Origin: Streptomyces dangxiongensis
GTDB taxonomy: Bacteria; Actinomycetota; Actinomycetes; Streptomycetales; Streptomycetaceae
Direction of reading: 5' to 3'
DNA length: 64,000 bases
Assembly (NCBI RefSeq): GCF_003675325.1
Contig: NZ_CP033073.1
Coordinates: 5,580,001 to 5,644,000 of the forward strand
The notes under the pieces were generated by a model, which was given only the letters and a program-made list of their open reading frames with translations, made no database searches and was not told the origin of the DNA. This document shows, in pieces, positions 32,850 to 42,070 of the stretch (positions within the stretch are counted from its first letter, which is position 1; each line of letters opens with the position of its first letter). The position numbers and the translations under genes are program-made.

Positions 32850-35800
32850 GTGCGCTATCGGCTGCTCGGCACCATCCAGGCCCTCCGCCCCGACGGTACG
32901 TCCGTCCCGGTCGGCGGGGCGCGGCTGCGTGCCCTGCTGAGCGTGCTCGCGCTCCGGGCGGGCCGGGCCGTGCCCGTGGCCGTGCTGGTGGACGAGGTCT
33001 GGGGCGACGACCCGCCCGCCGACGCCGCCGGTGCGCTCCAGGCGCTCGTCGGCAGGCTGCGGCGGGCGCTCGGTGCCGGCGCCGTCGCCTCCGCCGACGG
33101 CGGCTACCGGCTCACCGCCGCGCCCGACGACATCGACCTCACCCGCTTCGACCGGCTGACCGGCGACGGGCTGCGCGCGCTCGCCGACGGCGACCCGGCC
33201 GAGGCCGCCGCCGTCCTCGACGACGCCCTCGCCCTGTGGCGCGGCCCGGCCCTCGCCGACCTGCCCGACCGCAGCGCCGAGGCGGCCCGCTGGGACGCCC
33301 GCCGTCTCGACGCCCTGCGCGCCCGGCACACCGCCGCCCTCGCTCTCGGCCGGGCCGAGCAGTCACTGCCCGAGCTGACCGCCCTGTGCGACGGACACCC
33401 GCTGGACGAGCCGCTCCAGGCGCTGCGGCTGCGCGCCCTGCGCGACACCGGCCGCCCGGCCCGGGCACTGGCCGCCTACGAGGACGTACGACGGCTCCTC
33501 GCGGACCGGCTCGGCTCCGACCCCGGCCCCGAACTGCGCGCCCTGCACACCGAGTTGCTGGACGAGGAGCCGATGGAGGCGCGGCCCGCGGCGGGCCCGG
33601 GCAACCTGCCCGCCCGGCTCACCTCCTTCGTCGGCCGGGAGGCCGACCTCGCGGCCCTCGGCGCCGACCTCGGCAGGCACCGCCTGGTCACCCTGCTCGG
33701 GCCCGGCGGCGCCGGCAAGACCCGGCTGTCCCAGGAGGCCGCGGCGGCGGTTCGGCACACCGTCCGGGACGGGGTCTGGCTCGCCGAACTGGCCCCCGTG
33801 GACGACCCGGACGCCGTGCCGCAGGCCGTGCTCACCGCGATCGGCGCCCGCGAGACCGTGCTGCACGGCGCCGGCGTGGAGACCATGCGCGCGGTCGCCG
33901 ACCGGCACGGCGACCCCCTCGAACGGCTCGTGGAGCACTGCGCCCGGCGCCGCATGCTGATCGTCCTGGACAACTGCGAGCACGTCGTCGACGCCGCCGC
34001 CCGGCTGACCGAACGGCTGCTGGCCCGCTGCCCGGAGCTGACCGTCCTCGCCACCAGCCGGGAACCCCTGGGAGTGCCGGGGGAGTTGGTGCGGCCGGTG
34101 GAGCCGCTGCCCGAGCCGGTCGCGCTGCGGCTGCTCGCCGAGCGCGGCGCGGCGGCCCGCCCCGGGTTCCGGGTCGGTGACGACGCCGAGGCCTGTGCCG
34201 AGATCTGCCGCCGGCTGGACGGGCTGCCCCTCGCCATCGAGCTGGCCGCGGCCCGGTTGCGCATGCTGTCCCCCCGCCAGATAGCGGACCGGCTGGACGA
34301 CCGCTTCCGGCTGCTCACCTCCGGCAGCCGCACCGTACTGCCGCGCCAGCAGACGCTGCGCGCCGTCGTGGACTGGTCCTGGGAGCTGCTGGACGCGGAC
34401 GAACGGGACGTGCTGGCCCGGCTGTCGGTCTTCGCCGGCGGCTGCGACCTGGCCGCCGCGGAGGCCGTGTGCGGGCCCGTCGCTCTGGACGCCCTCGGCT
34501 CCCTGGTCGACAAGTCCCTCGTGGTGGCCGCCCCGTCACCCGGCGGCGGCATGCGCTACCGGCTGCTGGAGACCGTCGCCGAGTACGCCGCGGAACGGCT
34601 CGCCGAGACCGGCCGCCGTACCGAGGCCGACCGCGCCCACCTGACGTACTACCGCGAACTCGCCCGCACCACCGACCCGTTGCTGCGCGGGCCCGAACAG
34701 CGCGCCGCCATCGACCGGTTCGAGCTGGAGTACGAGAACCTGCGCACCGCCCTGCGGTCCGCGGTCGCCCTGGGCGACGAGCAGGAGGGGCTGTGCCTGG
34801 TGCTGTCCCTGGTCTGGTTCTGGCAGATGCGCGACCAGCGCATCGAGACCCGCACCTGGTGCCAGGAGGTCATGGCGCTCGGCCCCGACCCGTTCGCCGA
34901 ACCGGTGCGCCGCGCCCGTCCGGTGTGGCGGCGCTGCACCGACACCCCGCCCCCGTACACCGGCGAGAACCTCGCCGAGGCCCGGCGCGGTGTCCATCTG
35001 GCCCACCTGGCCTGTATGGACACCGAAATCGACACCTGGCAGACGCCCGAGGCGCAGGCGAAGCTGCGCGCGGTCACCCGGGCCTACGAACCAGGCCTGC
35101 CGCAGGCCTGCCGGGCCCCCGGCATGCTGTGGTTCTTCGCCGAGCTGCTGACCGGCCGCGCGGAGCGGCTGTACACCATCATCGACGCCTGCGTGCGGAC
35201 CTGCCGGGACACCCCGGGCTACGAGTGGGAGCTGGCCGGCGCGCTGCAGATGCGCGCGGGCCTCCTCGCCAACCGCACCGCCTGGGCCGGTGACGCCGCC
35301 CGCGACGCCGACGAGTCCCTGGAGATCTACCGCCGTCTCGGCGACGCCTGGGGCACCACCGAGGCCCTGTCGGCCCGCGGCGAGGCCCGGCGAACGCAAG
35401 GGCGCCTACCGCGAGGCCGCCGCCGACTACCGGGCGGCCATCGAGCACGCCGAACGCCTCGGTGCCCGCGCCCAGATGGCCGTGCTCCGCGCCCGGCTGG
35501 GCGGCGTGCTCGTGGAGTCGGGGGACGCCGAACGCGGCGAGCGGCTGCTCCGGGAGGTCATCGACAGCCAGGACGGCACCCTGCACGAGGCGATGCCCGC
35601 CGCCCGGCTGTGCCTCGCCGCCTGGCTCGGCCTGACCGACCGCACCGCCGAGGCGCGCGAACAGCTACGGCTGCTGCGCGAGGAGCTGCCGGTCGCGCAC
35701 TTCGTCGTGTTCGACGCCATGATCGTCGGCCAGCAGGCCTGGCTGGACGCCCTGGACGGGCGCACCGAGGAGGCCCTCGCCCAGGCCCGCAGGGCCTTGC

Positions 35801-36108
35801 GCCTCGCCGCCGACCCGCTGTCCCAAGCCATCGCCCCGCACCAGCACTCCCTCTGCCTGACGGTCGCCGCGATGGCCCTCGCGGGCGCCGGTGGGGACGC
35901 CGGCGGAGGCCGCCGCACCTCGGACGCGGCCCGCTGTCTGGCCGCCGCCCGGGCGCTGCTGCCGCCCGGCCATGTCGCCTCCCGGGTGGAGCAGCGGGCG
36001 TACGACATGACCGAGGCCCGCGTCCGCGAGACGCTCGGCCCCGGGTACGAGGCCGCGTACGCCGAGGGCGGTGGCCTCTCCCTCGCGGAGGCCACCGCCC
36101 TGGTGTGA
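32850..36108 (+). pseudogene. AfsR/SARP-type regulator (BTAD + NB-ARC + TPR), frameshifted
   Basis: From GTG 32850. Residues ~1-92 are an OmpR-like winged helix (RYRLLGTIQALRPDG ... LVDEVWGDD), ~93-245 the bacterial transcriptional activation domain, then an NB-ARC ATPase with GPGGAGKTRLSQ (P-loop, ~287) and LIVLDNCEHVVDAA (Walker B), followed by TPR-like helices. At about 35385-35400 the frame moves by one base: ALSARGEAR continues in the next frame as GAYREAAADYRAAIEHAERL through 36108. An extra base in the GCCCGGCGAACG stretch explains it. DNA binding, BTAD and ATPase parts remain in the first frame, so a truncated regulator of ~850 residues may still be made. Confidence 0.85.
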
Positions 36109-36121
36109 GCGAACGCGAACG

Positions 36122-36943
36122 TCAGCTCTTCGTCCGGAACTTGTGGATCGCGACCGGCGCCATGACCGCGGTGAGCCCCACCGACCAGATCAGCGTCACC
36201 CACAGATGGTGGGCGACCGGGCCGCCCTCCATCAGGCCGCGGGCGGTGTCGGCCAGCGCGGAGAGCGGGTTGTAGTCGGTGAACGACTGGAGCCAGCCCG
36301 GCATGGAGGCGGTCGGCGCGAAGATCGACGAGCCGAACTGCAGGGGCATCAGCACCAGGAAGCCCATGGCCTGCACGGACTGGGCGCTCTTCATCATCAC
36401 GCCGAGCGTGAGGAACACCCACATCAGCGCGGAGCCGAACAGCGCGGACAGCGCCACGGAGGCGAGCAGGCCGCTCCAGTGCTTGATGTCGTAGCCCACC
36501 AGCACGGCGACCACCATCAGGACCGCCGTCGCCAACAGCATCCGCATCAGCTCGACCGCGATCTTCGCGAAGAGCACGGAGCCGCGGCCGATGGGCAGCG
36601 AGCGGAAGCGGTCCATGACACCGGAGTTGAAGTCCTGGTTGAAGCCGGTGCCCACGCCCTGGGCCATGTTCATGCCCATCATGGCCATGAGTCCGGGCAC
36701 CACGTACTGGACGTACTGGTCCTGGCCGCCGCCCAGCGACTGTCCGATGGAACCGCCGAAGACGTACACGAACAGCAGCGTGAAGACGACCGGGAACAGG
36801 ATGGCGTCGAACATCGACTCCGGGTCCTGCCGGATCCACAGCAGGTTGCGGCGGATCAGCGCGCCGGTGTGGCGCAGATGGGCGCGGAGCGAGATGGGCG
36901 TGTCGGCCGCGTGCGGGGCCGGCGCGAGAGTGGCGGCGCTCAT
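36122..36943 (-). CDS. DrrB-type ABC-2 permease
   Basis: 273 residues with six hydrophobic spans. FDAILFPVVFTLLFVYVFGGSIG, QYVVPGLMAMMGMNM and DRFRSLPIGRGSVLFAK are typical of daunorubicin-resistance type (DrrB) permeases, and the C-terminal NPLSALADTARGLMEGGP fits too. Its start overlaps the ATPase stop by 4 bp. It would export a hydrophobic compound together with the ATPase. The gene ends 13 bp from the convergent AfsR-like regulator. Confidence 0.88.
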   Translation of the reverse strand: MSAATLAPAPHAADTPISLRAHLRHTGALIRRNLLWIRQDPESMFDAILFPVVFTLLFVYVFGGSIGQSLGGGQDQYVQYVVPGLMAMMGMNMAQGVGTGFNQDFNSGVMDRFRSLPIGRGSVLFAKIAVELMRMLLATAVLMVVAVLVGYDIKHWSGLLASVALSALFGSALMWVFLTLGVMMKSAQSVQAMGFLVLMPLQFGSSIFAPTASMPGWLQSFTDYNPLSALADTARGLMEGGPVAHHLWVTLIWSVGLTAVMAPVAIHKFRTKS

Positions 36944-37965
36944 ACGGCGACCTCCTGACGGTCATCGGCGGGGACGGCGTCCTGCGGGGCACTGGCACGG
37001 TGGCCGGTGAGGGACAGGAACACCTCGTCCAGGCTGGGAAGTTCGGTGGTGATGGCGGAGATCGTGATGCCGCGCGCGGTGACGGCGCCGACCACCGCGG
37101 TCAGTTGCTCGTCGCTCAGGATCGGCACCAGCAGGGTGCCGGTCTGGTGGTCCACGGTGGTGGACGCGAGGCCGGTGATGCCCAGCTCGTCCAGCATGAC
37201 GGCGAGGGGCCGCAGTTGGAGCGGGTCCAGCGGGCGGACCCGCAGGGTGCGTCCGCCGACCCGGGCCTTCAGCTCCTCGATGCCGCCGCCCGCGATGACC
37301 CGGCCGCGGTCCACGACGGTCAGCTCGGAGGCGAGCTGCTCGGCCTCCTCCATGTACTGGGTGGTGAGCAGCACGGTGACGCCCTCGCCGACCATCGCCT
37401 TCACCTCGTCCCACACCTCGTTGCGGGTGCGGGGGTCGAGGCCGGTCGTCGGCTCGTCCAGGTACAGCACGGCCGGGCGGCCGATCATCGAGGCGGCGAG
37501 GTCCAGCCGGCGCCGCATGCCCCCGGAGTACGTGCTCGCCGGACGCCGGGCCGCCTCCGTCAGCGAGAACCGCTCCAGCAGCTCGTCGGCGCGGGTGCGG
37601 GCGTCCTTGCGGGACAGGTCGAGCAGCCGGCCGATCAGGTAGAGGTTCTCCCAGCCGGGGAGCTTCTCGTCCACCGAGGCGTACTGGCCGGTGAGGCCTA
37701 TGACCCGGCGTAGCTGCCGGGGCTGGCGGACGACGTCGTAGCCGGCCACGGTGGCCCGTCCGGCGTCGGGGGTGATCAGGGTGGACAGGATGCGTACGAG
37801 GGTGGTCTTGCCGGCGCCGTTCGGCCCGAGCACACCCATCACGGTGCCCTCGCGCACGTCCAGGTCGACACCGTCCAGCGCTTTGGTCTCGCCGTAGTGC
37901 TTGACCAGTCCCCGTACGGTCACGGCGTGGGCCACGCCGGCGGGGTTGTCGTCGATGCGTGTCAT
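36940..37965 (-). CDS. DrrA-type ABC transporter ATP-binding protein
   Basis: 341 residues from ATG 37965. Walker A GPNGAGKTTLVR, signature YSGGMRRRLDLA, Walker B VLYLDEPTTGLDP, switch TTQYMEEAEQL, and the ~100-residue C-terminal extension (GGRTLRVRPLDPLQLRPL) of DrrA/CcmA-like drug-export ATPases. It is the first gene of the pair; a set of paired inverted repeats lies 35-87 bp upstream and is a candidate operator. The nearby AfsR-like regulator could control it, but this is only proximity. Confidence 0.9.
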   Translation of the reverse strand: MTRIDDNPAGVAHAVTVRGLVKHYGETKALDGVDLDVREGTVMGVLGPNGAGKTTLVRILSTLITPDAGRATVAGYDVVRQPRQLRRVIGLTGQYASVDEKLPGWENLYLIGRLLDLSRKDARTRADELLERFSLTEAARRPASTYSGGMRRRLDLAASMIGRPAVLYLDEPTTGLDPRTRNEVWDEVKAMVGEGVTVLLTTQYMEEAEQLASELTVVDRGRVIAGGGIEELKARVGGRTLRVRPLDPLQLRPLAVMLDELGITGLASTTVDHQTGTLLVPILSDEQLTAVVGAVTARGITISAITTELPSLDEVFLSLTGHRASAPQDAVPADDRQEVAV

Positions 37966-37999
37966 GGGGATGACAGTGCCAGGGCCCACCGACAAACGG

Positions 38000-38052
38000 C
38001 CGACAGAGCGCCTACAGCGCTCGCCCGGCGTCTGTCGGAGACCTGTAGGCGC
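38000..38052 (-). promoter_or_regulatory. interleaved inverted repeats before the DrrAB-type operon
   Basis: CCGACAG (38000-38006) pairs with CTGTCGG (38032-38038), and GCGCCTACAG (38008-38017) with CTGTAGGCGC (38043-38052). The arms are arranged A-B-A'-B', so they cannot nest into one simple hairpin and look more like two operator half-site pairs 30-35 bp apart, or alternative RNA folds. Position fits control of the minus-strand transporter. Confidence 0.5.
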
Positions 38053-38132
38053 CGCGTCGGCCGCCCCGACACCCCCCGCCGGCAGCTACGCGTCCGCCCT
38101 GCCGGCCGCTACGGCGCCCGCCCTGCCGGCCC

Positions 38133-38837
38133 TTACGACACCTCCCGGATGCGGCCGCTGACGATCTCCCCGCCCGCCACCGTGTAGGTGCCCCGGAACT
38201 CGCGCACGCTGCCGTCGTACTGGCTCGCCCGGAGGTCGACGCTCACCTCGCCGTTGCCGTCGTCGGAGGCGGTGACGTCGACGTGCGCCGTGGAGGCGAA
38301 GCCCGTCACCCAGTCCGCGTAGGTGCCCGGGGCGAGGTGGGAGCCGCCCATGTCCCAGGCCGCCGAGTAGTTCCCGGCGTTGAGGTGGTCGTAGTACGTC
38401 ATCACGACCGTGCGCGCGTCCTGGACGCCGGCCGTCGGTTCGGGCGTCCCGGTGTCCGGGGCGCTGCTGTAGTCGGACGGGGAGTCGGCGGCGGGGTAGG
38501 TCTCCGACGTGCCGGTTCCGTCGTCGTAGGGGGACGAGGTGACGTCCGAGCCGTCGTACGAGGGCCCGGGGGAGAGCGGAGCGGTGGGGAGGGCACCCGC
38601 CGAGGGGGTGTCGGGGCGGCCGGCGACGGCCACCCAGAGCGTCACGCCGCCGGCCGCCAGGACGGCCACCAGGGCCCAGGGCAGCCAGCCCGGCAGCCGC
38701 GTGGCGCCCACCCGCAGATACGTGACCCGGTCGGCGGTGCCGGCCGGGTCCCCGGCGGCGCGCGGCGCCCCGCAGTGGGCACAGTCCGTCCGCGCGGTGT
38801 CCTCGACGCGCGCGCCGCAGTGAACACAGAAGTGCAT
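38133..38837 (-). CDS. zinc-ribbon, single-span membrane protein
   Basis: 234 residues. An N-terminal zinc ribbon (FCVHCGARVEDTARTDCAHCG; four Cys) precedes a cytoplasmic linker, one transmembrane helix (WLPWALVAVLAAGGVTLWVAVA, about residues 50-71), a Ser/Thr/Pro/Asp-rich stalk and an extracytoplasmic domain from about 140 (VVMTYYDHLNAGNYSAAWDM ... EFRGTYTVAGGEIVSGRI) that resembles an NTF2-like fold. It is the last of three minus-strand genes, 15 bp after the next, and may sense or assemble something at the membrane. Confidence 0.7.
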   Translation of the reverse strand: MHFCVHCGARVEDTARTDCAHCGAPRAAGDPAGTADRVTYLRVGATRLPGWLPWALVAVLAAGGVTLWVAVAGRPDTPSAGALPTAPLSPGPSYDGSDVTSSPYDDGTGTSETYPAADSPSDYSSAPDTGTPEPTAGVQDARTVVMTYYDHLNAGNYSAAWDMGGSHLAPGTYADWVTGFASTAHVDVTASDDGNGEVSVDLRASQYDGSVREFRGTYTVAGGEIVSGRIREVS

Positions 38838-38852
38838 GGCCCCGTCCTCCGT

Positions 38853-39236
38853 CTACAGGCCCCGGACGGCTTCTTCGATCGTCACCGCGAGGGAGGCCAG
38901 CGCGGTGAAGCCGGGTACGGCCTCCACCAGCGCCCTGGCGACCCGGCGGAGCTTTCCCGTACGGGGTTCCGGTGCGGCCAGCTCCTCGCGCGCGTCCTCG
39001 GCGAACTCCGCCAGGTCCTCCCGCTCCGGGTGGTCCGACCCGCGCAGTTCCCCGATGAACCGGGCCAGCAGCTCGCTGATCTCCTGCGGGGTCGGCGCGG
39101 GGCCGTCTACGCCCTCGGCCGCTGCCCGTTCCGTGACCCGGAAGTCGACGCGCGCGTTGCTGCCGCTCGCGACCACCGCGTTCCTGACCTGAGCGCTCCC
39201 CGTCGCGATGACGCCGTCGTTGCTGCGTCCGTCCAT
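38853..39236 (-). CDS. 127-residue protein with DGVIATGSAxV motif
   Basis: Begins MDGRSNDGVIATGSAQVRNA and continues VVASGSNARVDFRV, then a helical region (TPQEISELLARFIGELRGSD, REDLAEFAEDAREELAAPE, KLRRVARALVEAVPGFTALA). The first 30 residues closely resemble the C-terminal tail of the next protein upstream (NNGIIATAGAKVESSSVASG). Such short repeats may form a beta-rich docking element. No family is recognised with certainty. It lies between two zinc-ribbon genes and probably belongs to the same transcript. Confidence 0.6.
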   Translation of the reverse strand: MDGRSNDGVIATGSAQVRNAVVASGSNARVDFRVTERAAAEGVDGPAPTPQEISELLARFIGELRGSDHPEREDLAEFAEDAREELAAPEPRTGKLRRVARALVEAVPGFTALASLAVTIEEAVRGL

Positions 39237-39273
39237 GCCGCTCCCCGTTCGTCCGTTCGGTGTGCCGTCGCCG

Positions 39274-40809
39274 TCAGTCCGTGTTGGGCCGCGGGATCTT
39301 GCTGAGGATGGTCGAGATACGGGACCTGTCGCCCGAGGCGACCGAGCTGGACTCGACCTTCGCCCCCGCGGTGGCGATGATGCCGTTGTTGATGATGGTC
39401 TCCTGACGCTTGATCAGATCGCCCGCGTCGATGTCGTGTTCCAGGGCGAACTCCACCAGGGCGTCTAGGATGCGCCGTTCCACGGTCTTGAGGACCATGC
39501 CGGAGTCGACCTTCTGGAAGTACCGCCGGTGGTCCGTGGCGGAGGCGAGCTGCCGCACGCTGTCACGCGCCCCGTAGTCGAACATCCCGAGCCGGGTGAT
39601 CTGCCGGTGCTGCTTCTTCAGCCGGCTCCGCAGCCGGAAGTCCGGGAAGAAGCCCATGACCGCGCGCGCCGGCGAGGCGATCAGCACGAACGGCGTGCTG
39701 GCCAGGGTCTGGAACAGCATCGTGAGGAACTCGCGCGGCGAGGGGTACGGCATCAGGCTGTCGATCGTCCGGTAGCGGTCCAGCAGCGGGCACAGCACGG
39801 TGGGCACGGCCTCCACGAACAGGTTGGAGTCCGAGCGCACGAGCCGCAGGAACATCGAGGTGATCAGCTCCCCGCCCCAGCCCGAGGAGTGCGTGACCAG
39901 GTAGACGCGCGCGGTCTCCTCCGGAGCCCGTTTCAGCGCGTCCAGCCGGTCGGGGCCGATCTGGGCGGCGGGGCGGCCGAGCGGGTCCGGCAGGAAGCGG
40001 GTGTCGCCCAGCAGCGCCGCCCCCTCCACGAAGACCCGCTCCTCCAGTTCCAGGCAGGGCAGCGACAGCTCGCCGACCCGTCGGGCGATGTGGGCGTACA
40101 GGTCCGCGACGTCGAACTCCCGCGGCCGCACGCCCTCGCGTCCCGAGGCGGTCACGTCGAAGATCAGCGACCACGAGTCGAGTTCCTGGCCGTAGCCGGT
40201 GAACGGGGAGTAGTCGCTGTAGACGGTGAGGTTGCCGTGCGCGTACTCGTCGATCTGGCGCAGCCGGCGGGCCGCGGACTCGTTGGGCGGCGGGGGTGCC
40301 TGCGCCGGGTCGAACCGGTCCGGCCGCAGCCGCTGCAGGCGCTCGCCGTACTGGCTGGAGAGCGCGAAGACCAGCGTCGTCAACCAGGCGAACAGGAACA
40401 TCAGCACCACGGCCAGGCCGCTGTGCAGCACCAGCAGCCCGATGGCCGCGATCAGGAACTCGGCCGCCAGCAGCAGGTCCCTGGCGTGCCGCCGTGCGTT
40501 GGCCTCGTAGGCGTACCGCAGGACCACCGGTACGTCGCACCCGGGGGCCGGTGCCACGCCCAGATGCGGTTCGGCGGCGATGTCCCTGATCAGCGAGTCG
40601 GCGTAACTCCGGTCCAGGAAGACGGCCGCGCACATGTACCGGGTCAGGTCCCGGCCGCCGGTCCAGCGGGGAACGGCCAGGCCGCGTGCCGGGCGGGCCG
40701 CCGGCGCCGGTCCGGCGACGGCCAGCGTGGCCCCGCACTCCCCGCAGAAGGCCGCCTCCGGCACGGTGGCGGCGGAGCAGTCGGAACAGGTGGTCTGCGG
40801 CTGGGCCAT
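39274..40809 (-). CDS. zinc-ribbon membrane protein with GIIATAGAKV tail
   Basis: 511 residues from ATG 40809. An N-terminal zinc ribbon (CSDCSAATVPEAAFCGECG) leads to a linker, a soluble stretch (TRYMCAAVFLDRSYADSLIRD), a hydrophobic pair (FLIAAIGLLVLHSGLAVVLMFLFAWLTTLVF, about residues 135-170), and a large domain with GYGQELDSWSLIFDVTASG and VYLVTHSSGWGGELITSMFLR. The C-terminus has SSVASGDRSRISTIL after NNGIIATAGAKV. It is not recognised. Shared motifs with both downstream genes argue for one functional unit. Confidence 0.6.
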   Translation of the reverse strand: MAQPQTTCSDCSAATVPEAAFCGECGATLAVAGPAPAARPARGLAVPRWTGGRDLTRYMCAAVFLDRSYADSLIRDIAAEPHLGVAPAPGCDVPVVLRYAYEANARRHARDLLLAAEFLIAAIGLLVLHSGLAVVLMFLFAWLTTLVFALSSQYGERLQRLRPDRFDPAQAPPPPNESAARRLRQIDEYAHGNLTVYSDYSPFTGYGQELDSWSLIFDVTASGREGVRPREFDVADLYAHIARRVGELSLPCLELEERVFVEGAALLGDTRFLPDPLGRPAAQIGPDRLDALKRAPEETARVYLVTHSSGWGGELITSMFLRLVRSDSNLFVEAVPTVLCPLLDRYRTIDSLMPYPSPREFLTMLFQTLASTPFVLIASPARAVMGFFPDFRLRSRLKKQHRQITRLGMFDYGARDSVRQLASATDHRRYFQKVDSGMVLKTVERRILDALVEFALEHDIDAGDLIKRQETIINNGIIATAGAKVESSSVASGDRSRISTILSKIPRPNTD

Positions 40810-41034
40810 CGTCGCTCCCCCGGGTATGAGACGTCCCACATCACCCAGTGCACCACTCACGGAGGACCGGGAGGCCCCAGGAGCGTTTTCGAGGCCACTC
40901 CGTTACGTGGAGTTCGACAATTCCCTTTACGTACGCGGAAGTTGAGGCCAGAGCTTCACCGGTTCCGGCCGGAAAAGGGGGCAGCCCGCCGACGGGGGAT
41001 GATCGGCGGGCTGCCCGGGGTGGTGCCGCAGTGG

Positions 41035-41901
41035 CTAGTGGACGGAGTGCTCGTCCAGCGGGAACGTTCCGCCGACGACGTCCTCCGCGAACGCCTTCAC
41101 CGCGGTGCCCATGACCTCACGCAGGTCGGCGTACTTCTTGACGAACTTCGGCACCCGGCCGGACGTCAGACCCAGCATGTCGGTCCACACCAGCACCTGC
41201 GCGTCCGTCTCCGGGCCGGCCCCGATGCCCACGGTCGGGATGTGCAGCACCCGGGTCACCTCGGCTGCCAGCTCCGCCGGGACCAGCTCCAGCACGACCG
41301 CGAAGGCGCCCGCGTCCTGTACGGCCTTCGCGTCGCGCAGAAGCTGCTGCGCGGCCTCCTCGCCGCGCCCCTGCACGCGGTAGCCCATCGCGTTGACGGA
41401 CTGCGGGGTCAGGCCGATGTGGGCCATGACCGGGATGCCGGACTCCGCCAGCAGCCGGATCTGCTCGTGCGAGCGCTCGCCGCCCTCCAGCTTGACCGCA
41501 CCGACGCCGGCCTCCTTCACCAGCCGGGTCGCCGAGCGCAGCGCCTGCACCGGGCCCTCCTGGTAGGAGCCGAAGGGCAGGTCGCCGACGATCAGGGAGC
41601 GGGTCGTCCCGCGGACGACGGCCGCCGAGAGCATGGTCATCTCGTCGAGGGTGACGGGCACGGTGGTCTCGTACCCGAGGTGACAGTTGCCCGCCGAGTC
41701 GCCGACGAGGATCACCGGGATCCCGGCCTCGTCGAAGACGGACGCGGTCATCGCGTCGTAGGCGGTGAGCATGGGCCACTTCTCGCCCCGCTCCTTGGCG
41801 AGGGCGATGTCGCGGACGGTGATGCGGCGAGTGCCCTTCCCCCCGTACAGCGCCTTGCTGCCGTCGGAGGGCTTGTTCGGGGCAGCCGAAAGCTGCGTCA
41901 T
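41035..41901 (-). CDS. panB: 3-methyl-2-oxobutanoate hydroxymethyltransferase
   Basis: 288 residues from ATG 41901. [76 protein letters not shown] and [26 protein letters not shown] are all PanB hallmarks. It adds a one-carbon unit from methylene-THF to ketoisovalerate in pantothenate synthesis. It is complete with a short N-terminal extension of ~25 residues common in actinobacteria. It is divergent from the exporter at 42071. Confidence 0.95.
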   Translation of the reverse strand: MTQLSAAPNKPSDGSKALYGGKGTRRITVRDIALAKERGEKWPMLTAYDAMTASVFDEAGIPVILVGDSAGNCHLGYETTVPVTLDEMTMLSAAVVRGTTRSLIVGDLPFGSYQEGPVQALRSATRLVKEAGVGAVKLEGGERSHEQIRLLAESGIPVMAHIGLTPQSVNAMGYRVQGRGEEAAQQLLRDAKAVQDAGAFAVVLELVPAELAAEVTRVLHIPTVGIGAGPETDAQVLVWTDMLGLTSGRVPKFVKKYADLREVMGTAVKAFAEDVVGGTFPLDEHSVH

Positions 41902-42026
41902 GGCAACGGCTCCTTCAGTCATCTCGAGGCGCCCTGACGGCGTCCCCGGATCGTCTCCATGGTGGCACCTCGTGCCAGGCACGGCCAGAGGGGGGGCGGT
42001 GTTTAAGGCCTTGGTAAAGAAAATAA

Positions 42027-42047
42027 GATACGAGACGGTTCCGTATC
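42027..42047 (+). promoter_or_regulatory. palindromic operator-like site before DHA2 exporter
   Basis: GATACG (42027-42032) and CGTATC (42042-42047) flank nine bases in a locally AT-rich stretch (AAGAAAATAAGATACG) 24-44 bp before ATG 42071. The position and symmetry suit a TetR operator over the promoter; the regulator at 43734 is the natural candidate. Confidence 0.45.
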
Positions 42048-42070
42048 GAAATGGTTCTAGGCTCGGACCC

